A stretch of DNA of 64,000 nt from Photorhabdus laumondii subsp. laumondii (GTDB lineage Bacteria; Pseudomonadota; Gammaproteobacteria; Enterobacterales; Enterobacteriaceae). The position numbers and the translations under genes are program-made. Below the pieces are notes generated by a model. That model did no database searches, was not told the origin of the DNA, and saw nothing but the letters and a program-made list of their open reading frames with translations. The DNA lies in assembly GCF_003343245.1 (NCBI RefSeq), contig NZ_CP024901.1, positions 4,588,001 through 4,652,000 on the forward strand, given 5' to 3'. Below are positions 59,159 to 64,000 of the stretch, in pieces. Position 1 is the first letter of the stretch. Every line of letters starts with the position of its first letter.

Positions 59159-59270
59159 AATGACCTCTCACACCAAATATAGGTAATTTTAATACTTGCT
59201 GACAGGTTACGCCTTTTAGATAAGCAAAACAGTGGGCTAATGGTGATGGAGTTTTTCAAAAAAACTGAAA

Positions 59271-59296
59271 AGCCACAGCTTGCGCAAACTGTGACT
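59271..59296 (-). terminator. Terminator of ribB
   Basis: Stem agccacag/ctgtgact (one G-T pair on the transcript) with a 10-nt loop; the minus strand continues TTTTCAGTTTTTTTG. Confidence 0.8.
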
Positions 59297-59352
59297 TTAA
59301 AAAGTATGTACGTTATAACTGATATTTCATCTGGTTATCGGACAATTAGGTT

Positions 59353-60006
59353 TCAGCTTGCTTTCTGTTCTATTGCCTGGCGATAAATCACCAGATCTTC
59401 AATAGTGACTACCGGCATATTATGTAGCTTCGCAAATTGCACTACTTCAAGAGTACGCGCCATTGAACCGTCATCATTGGTTAATTCGCACAATACACCT
59501 GCCGGTTTAAATCCGGCTAAACTGACTAAATCAATTGCTGCCTCAGTATGCCCTTGACGAACCAACACGCCACCAGGTTGAGCGCGCAGTGGAAAAACAT
59601 GTCCCGGACGGTTCAAATCACTTGGTTTGGCATTATCAGCAATTGCTGCACGAATGGTCGTGATGCGGTCAGCCGCAGAAACCCCCGTCGTCACTCCTTG
59701 AGCGGCCTCAATGGTTACGGTGAATGCAGTCTGGAACGGGCTAGAGTTATTTTCTACCATCATGGGCAATTGTAATTGCTGACGGCGCTCTTCTGTCAGA
59801 CATAAGCAGACAATACCACTGCCATAACGGATAGTCAGTGCCATTTGCTCTACAGTCATTGTTTCGGCCGCAAAGATAATATCACCTTCATTTTCACGAT
59901 CTTCATTATCCAGCACCATCACCCCCTTTCCATCACGCAAAGCGTTAATGGCGTGTTCAACACGTTCTGATGATGTGCCATATTCAGAAAGTAGCGTCTG
60001 ATTCAT
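59353..60006 (-). CDS. ribB: 3,4-dihydroxy-2-butanone-4-phosphate synthase
   Basis: 217 residues matching E. coli Rib[21 protein letters not shown] with the acidic metal site, [33 protein letters not shown] and [24 protein letters not shown]. It makes the four-carbon unit of riboflavin from ribulose-5-phosphate. Monofunctional (no RibA domain). Its long leader carries an FMN riboswitch. Confidence 0.97.
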   Translation of the reverse strand: MNQTLLSEYGTSSERVEHAINALRDGKGVMVLDNEDRENEGDIIFAAETMTVEQMALTIRYGSGIVCLCLTEERRQQLQLPMMVENNSSPFQTAFTVTIEAAQGVTTGVSAADRITTIRAAIADNAKPSDLNRPGHVFPLRAQPGGVLVRQGHTEAAIDLVSLAGFKPAGVLCELTNDDGSMARTLEVVQFAKLHNMPVVTIEDLVIYRQAIEQKAS

Positions 60007-60158
60007 GGTAAAGAAACCTCATTAAAATTTATGGATTACCAGAATCAGGGCGGTCTTGAGGAGTTCTCGCTATAACATCATGCCATAACATTAATATCAT
60101 GTGTGAATACCATAGCCGGAACAACAGGCGAGCACAAAGCCCGACAGATGCCGTTATT

Positions 60159-60328
60159 CTCTCCCATCCGGACTATCACCGTCGGCTCCAGAATTACACT
60201 GGATCTGCTGACCTCCGCTTTATCATTAAGATAACCACAAACGGAGCGCTCGCGGGCTTCACCATGCCACTCAAAAAATGGACTGATGTTTACCGCCGGT
60301 GGGGACTTTCACCCCGCCCTGAGATAAG
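60159..60328 (-). promoter_or_regulatory. FMN riboswitch (RFN element) of ribB
   Basis: On the minus strand the RFN hallmarks are in order: cttatctcagggcggggtga, aagtccccaccggcggtaaa, the aagcccgcgagcgctc arm, gatccagtgtaattctggag, ccgacggtgatagtccggat and gggagaga. It lies about 150 nt before the ribB start and would switch off expression when FMN is high. Confidence 0.95.
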
Positions 60329-60465
60329 CCAGTGAACTATAACGCTAATATTTGCCAGCGGCAATCAACAAAATCAAATATGAAACCTAGCTCACAATGG
60401 TTTATGGTTTTACTATCTGGTATTACACTATTCAGAAATTATTTATGTCATAAAAAGGATGCATC

Positions 60466-60756
60466 ATGCTCGATCCCAAAAAAATTGAACAAATTGCCCG
60501 CCAGATCCAAGATTCTTTACCAAAAGGGGTTAAAGAGTTTGGTGGTGATGTAGAAAAAAAATTACGGATGATTTTGCAATCCCAACTTGGCAAGCTTGAT
60601 TTAGTGAATCGTGAAGAATTTGATATCCAAACTCAGGTTCTGTTATGTACTCGTGAAAAATTGACCGCGATGGAACAGCGTTTAAGTGAACTAGAAGCGA
60701 AGTTTGAGAATAAGAATGTTCCATCTGCTGATAACACGACAAAAAAAGAAGAGTAA
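60466..60756 (+). CDS. ubiK: Ubiquinone biosynthesis accessory factor UbiK
   Basis: 96 residues matching YqiC/Ubi[21 protein letters not shown], amphipathic helix, then the coiled coil [20 protein letters not shown] with [11 protein letters not shown]. It binds lipids and helps UbiJ-dependent late steps of ubiquinone synthesis under aerobic conditions. AAGGA precedes ATG 60466. Same position beside ribB as in E. coli. Confidence 0.94.
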   Translation: MLDPKKIEQIARQIQDSLPKGVKEFGGDVEKKLRMILQSQLGKLDLVNREEFDIQTQVLLCTREKLTAMEQRLSELEAKFENKNVPSADNTTKKEE

Positions 60757-60784
60757 TTATTACCATACATAAAAATAACCGTGA

Positions 60785-60814
60785 TAATGAGCAGAATGTG
60801 ATATCTGCTCATTA
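60785..60814. terminator. Hairpin between convergent ubiK and DUF799 genes
   Basis: 11-bp stem taatgagcaga/tctgctcatta with an 8-nt loop. T-tracts are weak, so the termination role is probable but not certain. Confidence 0.55.
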
Positions 60815-60835
60815 CACATCCACACCAATCAGAGA

Positions 60836-61498
60836 TTAATGCTTCTGGTTTTCTTTACCGTAATGCTCAGAACGTGGACCATACAGCAAACTACGACTAC
60901 CACCGGCTGTCAGTAAGCGGTTACTTGTAATGCCAGCGATTTCATGACCTTTATCCATAATGGTATTAGCTATCTGTGAAACTACGGCGGATACCAACAT
61001 GCCAACAAGATTATTCGAATTGCTTTGATTTTCAGTTGATGAAACCATTGCTCGACCATGCCACAGTTGTTTACCACTACGCAAATCCACCAGCTTCGCG
61101 GAAGCCGTTACACGCGTATCACTGTTGATAATCTGATATTGCGTACCATATTCTTCAATATCCAAATAGAGCGCTGAATCTGCACCAAAAATATCATGCA
61201 ATTTTTTGTAACTGATATCCTGAACATCCTGTGCCGCTGTCACACCATTTTGCTGAAATGTCTCTTCCACAACAGCAACCGGAAAAACGTAATAGCCAGA
61301 TTCTGCCAATGGATATGTCACATGAGAAATCAGGCTGTGCCCTGCTTTAACTTCCAGAGATTTGTTTACCGCCGGCAGAACCAGAATAGATTTAGGTTTG
61401 CTTTCTTTAAATGCAGTGTAATCATAAGGGACAGATTTACTACATCCTGTCAGCACAAATGCCGCCAATAGACTTAATGCGACGAGAATACGGTTCAT
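60836..61498 (-). CDS. DUF799 (GNA1162-like) lipoprotein
   Basis: 220 residues. Lipoprotein signal MNRILVALSLLAAFVLTGCS with lipobox LTGC. The DUF799 domain follows (KPKSILVLPAVNKSLEVKAG, YYVFPVAVVEETFQQNGVT, ADSALYLDIEEYGTQYQ, LVDLRSGKQLWHGRAMVSST). Similar to Neisseria GNA1162, whose structure resembles TolB-N-like periplasmic adaptors. Third gene of a three-lipoprotein operon; its start overlaps the stop of the DUF4810 gene by 4 bp. Confidence 0.87.
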   Translation of the reverse strand: MNRILVALSLLAAFVLTGCSKSVPYDYTAFKESKPKSILVLPAVNKSLEVKAGHSLISHVTYPLAESGYYVFPVAVVEETFQQNGVTAAQDVQDISYKKLHDIFGADSALYLDIEEYGTQYQIINSDTRVTASAKLVDLRSGKQLWHGRAMVSSTENQSNSNNLVGMLVSAVVSQIANTIMDKGHEIAGITSNRLLTAGGSRSLLYGPRSEHYGKENQKH

Positions 61499-61854
61499 TG
61501 CATAGTTCCTTTATTTTTACTTAATAGAAAATCCATAAATGGCGCTGACTCAGGGAACAATTTTTTCTCTATTTCAAATTGATGAAATGCTTCTGAAACA
61601 CGACCTGTTTTGCTATAAAGCAAGCCAATCTGAGCATGCAGCCCAGGCGGTACAGACTTATCTTTGGCTTTCGCTCTTTCAATCACCTGCTGCAAAGCCT
61701 GTAACTGTTCTTCAAACCCCATCTTATCCTGCTGATAATACTGATAAATTGTAGGTTGGTATTTATCCCACTCATAAATTGTTTTTGGCTGAGTGACACA
61801 ACCCGCTAAGGTCATAGCTGCCAGCAATAAGCCCGCTTTTTTCATTAATATCAT
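61495..61854 (-). CDS. DUF4810 lipoprotein
   Basis: 119 residues. Lipoprotein signal MKKAGLLLAAMTLAGCVTQP preceded by three extra residues; GGGA fits the ATG at 61854, with 61845 as alternative. The DUF4810 segment YEWDKYQPTIYQYYQQDKMG, then a TPR-like helical pair (VPPGLHAQIGLLYSKTGRVS). It occurs with DUF799 and CsgG-like genes as a conserved trio. Function unknown; an outer-membrane-associated assembly is suggested by the partners. Confidence 0.87.
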   Translation of the reverse strand: MILMKKAGLLLAAMTLAGCVTQPKTIYEWDKYQPTIYQYYQQDKMGFEEQLQALQQVIERAKAKDKSVPPGLHAQIGLLYSKTGRVSEAFHQFEIEKKLFPESAPFMDFLLSKNKGTMQ

Positions 61855-61875
61855 GAATATATATCCCTATATTTC

Positions 61876-62547
61876 TTAATTAGATGGTTTCCATGCACCG
61901 GTTTCAACACTTTCAACCAGACGGTTTACTGCTTCACGAATAGCCAGATCCAATACTTTACCATTCAGTGTGGAATCATAGCTGGCGGTACCACCAAAGC
62001 CGATAATTTCACGGTTGGATAATTTATATTCTCCTGCACCAGCCACAGAGAAAACCACTTCGGAAGTTTCTACATTCACCACATTTAGCATGACTTTAGA
62101 ATAAGCCACCTGTGATTTACCACGCCCTAACAAGCCCCATAACTGATGATCACCCACTTCTTTACGGCCAAATTCAGTCACATCACCAGTAATAACGTAA
62201 GCAGCACCTTTCAACTTCTGCGATTTACCTTGTAAACCCGCTTCTGCTTTCAGTTCCGCCATATTGGTGCGTTCCAGCACCGTAAAGCGCCCGGTCTGTT
62301 GTAAATGCGAGATTAAAATCGTTTTAGATTGATTACCGAGGCGATCAACGCCATCAGAGAAAATGCCATTTTGATAACTGGAACGGTTTTCAAACTTACC
62401 AATCGCAATTGGACTACGAACACCTTGATATACTGTATTATAAGAATTAACTTTTTGTACCTGGACGGTATTAGAAGATTCAGTTGTACACCCTGCTAAT
62501 ATTGCCGAAGCCAAACAAATTGAAGATAAAATCAACTTACCTTGCAT
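61876..62547 (-). CDS. CsgG/LpoB-related lipoprotein
   Basis: 223 residues. Lipobox LAGC after MQGKLILSSICLASAI. The domain resembles CsgG (IAIGKFENRSSYQNGIFSDG, ILISHLQQTGRFTVLERTNM, AAYVITGDVTEFGRKEVGDH, VNVETSEVVFSVAGAGEYKL). CsgG itself forms the curli pore; this short relative lacks the long C-terminal helix region and has no curli genes beside it. First gene of the trio, followed after 21 bp by the DUF4810 gene. A role in envelope or peptidoglycan-synthase support (LpoB-like) is possible but unproved. Confidence 0.86.
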   Translation of the reverse strand: MQGKLILSSICLASAILAGCTTESSNTVQVQKVNSYNTVYQGVRSPIAIGKFENRSSYQNGIFSDGVDRLGNQSKTILISHLQQTGRFTVLERTNMAELKAEAGLQGKSQKLKGAAYVITGDVTEFGRKEVGDHQLWGLLGRGKSQVAYSKVMLNVVNVETSEVVFSVAGAGEYKLSNREIIGFGGTASYDSTLNGKVLDLAIREAVNRLVESVETGAWKPSN

Positions 62548-62836
62548 AAGAACTTATTCCTACGTAAAAAATTTATCCGTTTATCTACTAACTTTAAGAT
62601 GTAAAAGTTATAGATAACATATTCCATTAAAAAATCATTTACATCAGAAATCATTATGAATAAGCCGACGTTACGTGACCAGCATTTTATGCCACAAAGA
62701 TAAAAAACTATCTGTTACATCACACTTCTTCTGATAAATCCCCCACAAAATAGATAATAAAATCACACTAACTTAAATTGTTATTATAATAATTGTATCG
62801 TTAATTAAATGACTCGCACACGATATTACAAATATC
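62548..62836. other. Intergenic, promoter side of the lipoprotein operon
   Basis: AT-rich DNA before the ERIC. No gene is seen. Confidence 0.4.
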
Positions 62837-62963
62837 TATACCTTATGGATTTCAAGATGCATCGCGACGGCAAGGGTGCGAATCCCCGGGAGCATAGATA
62901 ACGATATGACCGGGGTAAGTGAGTGCAGCCAACAAAGAGGCAACTTGAAAGATGACGGGTATA
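62837..62963 (+). repeat. ERIC repeat, full length (127 bp)
   Basis: One change at the left tip (tatacct instead of tataccc); right tip gggtata intact. Between the lipoprotein operon and hldE. Confidence 0.93.
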
Positions 62964-63004
62964 TATTATTTATGATGAAATATCACTCAATTAAGTACAA
63001 ATTA

Positions 63005-63043
63005 AATAAAAAAATAGCCGGGAAGATTTCATCTCTTACCCGA
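63005..63043 (-). terminator. Terminator of hldE
   Basis: Stem gccgggaagat/atctcttacccgac (one bulge) with a T7 run on the minus strand, about 95 bp after the hldE stop. Confidence 0.75.
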
Positions 63044-63136
63044 CTTTCATTCTAATAATATGATCAAATAAATAATTTACAGTGATCAATGCAGTAATAT
63101 CTTCTGACTATTTTCAATGACAAGCTAAAGCATTAT

Positions 63137-64000
63137 TTACTGATTTTTAATCGCCTTGATGATATTGGTTGTCGAAATACCATCTTCAAAGTTCAACACT
63201 TTGACGTCTCCGCCCGCAGCCCAAACTTCTTCACTACCAGCAATTTCTTCCGGTTTATAATCTCCCCCTTTTACCAATACATCCGGCAAAACATCCGCAA
63301 TCAATCGCTGTGGTGTATCCTCTTCAAATGGAACAACCCAATCCACCGCGCCCAGAGCAGATAACACAATCATTCGTTGTTCTAGTGGATTAACTGGACG
63401 ACTCTCACCTTTCAGCCGTTTAGTTGATGCATCACTGTTAACAGCAACAATTAACCGATCACCCAGTCTACGGGCATTCTCCAGATAAGAGACATGACCT
63501 GCATGCAGAATATCAAAGCAGCCATTAGTCATCACAACCCTTTCACCACGTTGACGAGCATCAACAACAGCCTGTTTAAGCTGAAATTCGGTCATCACAC
63601 CGAAACCTGTTTCAGCGCGGCCACGGATAGCATTCTCCAGTTCAATCGGCGAAACGGTCGACGTTCCCAGTTTGCCAACAACAACCCCCGCAGCAGCATT
63701 CGCCAGGAAACAAGCTTCATTCAGTGGCTTTCCAGCCGCAATCGCCGTTGCTAACACACCAATAACTGTATCGCCAGCACCCGTAACATCAAACACTTCT
63801 TGCGCCTGCGTAGGCAAATGCAGTGGTGGCTGATCAACACTCAGCAAACTCATTCCCTGTTCAGAACGGGTGATCAGTAATGCCTGAAGATCCAAACCCT
63901 TAACTAGCCGAGTTCCCTTCTCAACCAACTCATTGTCATCTTTGCAGTGGCCCACGACCGCTTCAAATTCAGACAGATTTGGCGTTAGCAAAGTTGCACC
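63137..64000 (-). CDS. hldE: Bifunctional heptose-7-phosphate kinase / heptose-1-phosphate adenylyltransferase (5'-truncated by window)
   Basis: C-terminal 287 residues of HldE (RfaE); the frame stays open to the window edge. It keeps the end of the PfkB-type kinase domain ([40 protein letters not shown] with the catalytic Asp). The cytidylyltransferase-like domain follows ([20 protein letters not shown] with HxGH, RVGD-type loop, [34 protein letters not shown]). It makes ADP-D-beta-D-heptose for the LPS inner core. Normal full-length family end. Confidence 0.96.
   Translation of the reverse strand, partial: GATLLTPNLSEFEAVVGHCKDDNELVEKGTRLVKGLDLQALLITRSEQGMSLLSVDQPPLHLPTQAQEVFDVTGAGDTVIGVLATAIAAGKPLNEACFLANAAAGVVVGKLGTSTVSPIELENAIRGRAETGFGVMTEFQLKQAVVDARQRGERVVMTNGCFDILHAGHVSYLENARRLGDRLIVAVNSDASTKRLKGESRPVNPLEQRMIVLSALGAVDWVVPFEEDTPQRLIADVLPDVLVKGGDYKPEEIAGSEEVWAAGGDVKVLNFEDGISTTNIIKAIKNQ

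Overview
The window is bacterial chromosomal DNA with roughly 40% G+C. The core genes are closest to enteric Gammaproteobacteria of the Morganellaceae. Dense 127-bp ERIC repeats, an NRPS/PKS-type locus, many toxin-antitoxin and Fic-type genes, and E. coli-like order of tolC, parE/parC, ribB and hldE all point to Photorhabdus, with Xenorhabdus as the alternative. This is inferred from content and style, not from a database match.

Layout. 1-1635 is the 3' end of sbcC. In E. coli, sbcC lies close to rdgC. Here rdgC is at 22119-23030, and the space between them holds about 20 kb of accessory DNA. That DNA comprises an Rpn-type nuclease gene (2066-2980), 2.2 kb of AT-rich non-coding DNA with two ERICs and two octanucleotide tandem arrays, and a minus-strand biosynthetic locus (5238-15145). 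It also holds a lipoprotein RNase T2 beside cpdB (15616-18429) and a 968-residue fusion of a class I lysyl-tRNA synthetase to an aldehyde-dehydrogenase fold (19007-21913). The biosynthetic locus carries a creatininase-like hydrolase, a dihydroorotate-dehydrogenase-like flavoprotein, a nucleoside deoxyribosyltransferase-like enzyme, an ACP-aminotransferase, truncated NRPS condensation/adenylation genes, a PKS scrap, an MFS exporter and a DUF1062 protein.

From 23 to 36 kb is a second accessory stretch. It contains a Fic protein, an AbiE toxin-antitoxin pair with a visible operator, a DUF29 protein, two tandem GH39-like glycosidases, a divergent LysR/MFS pair, and an unknown gene paired with an HTH-ImmA metallopeptidase. 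From 36 kb to the end the order follows the E. coli exbBD-metC-yghB-dkgA and ftsP-plsC-parC-parE-yqiA-cpdA-nudF-tolC-ygiB-ygiC-ygiD-ribB-ubiK-hldE region. It is interrupted by prlF-yhaV, an IS630-family element, an RHH/ParE pair, ERICs and a three-lipoprotein operon.

The most interesting points are these. (1) The IS630-family element has ends that match the two ends of the ERIC repeats position by position, which makes its transposase a candidate for the enzyme that moved ERICs. (2) The LysRS-ALDH fusion looks complete in both halves but lacks the usual ALDH general-base glutamate. (3) The NRPS/PKS locus has lost its adenylation core and its KS-AT, yet keeps three nucleobase-type enzymes and an exporter. 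(4) There are several perfect short tandem arrays, one directly in the 5' leader of the nuclease gene. No tRNA, rRNA or CRISPR array was seen.
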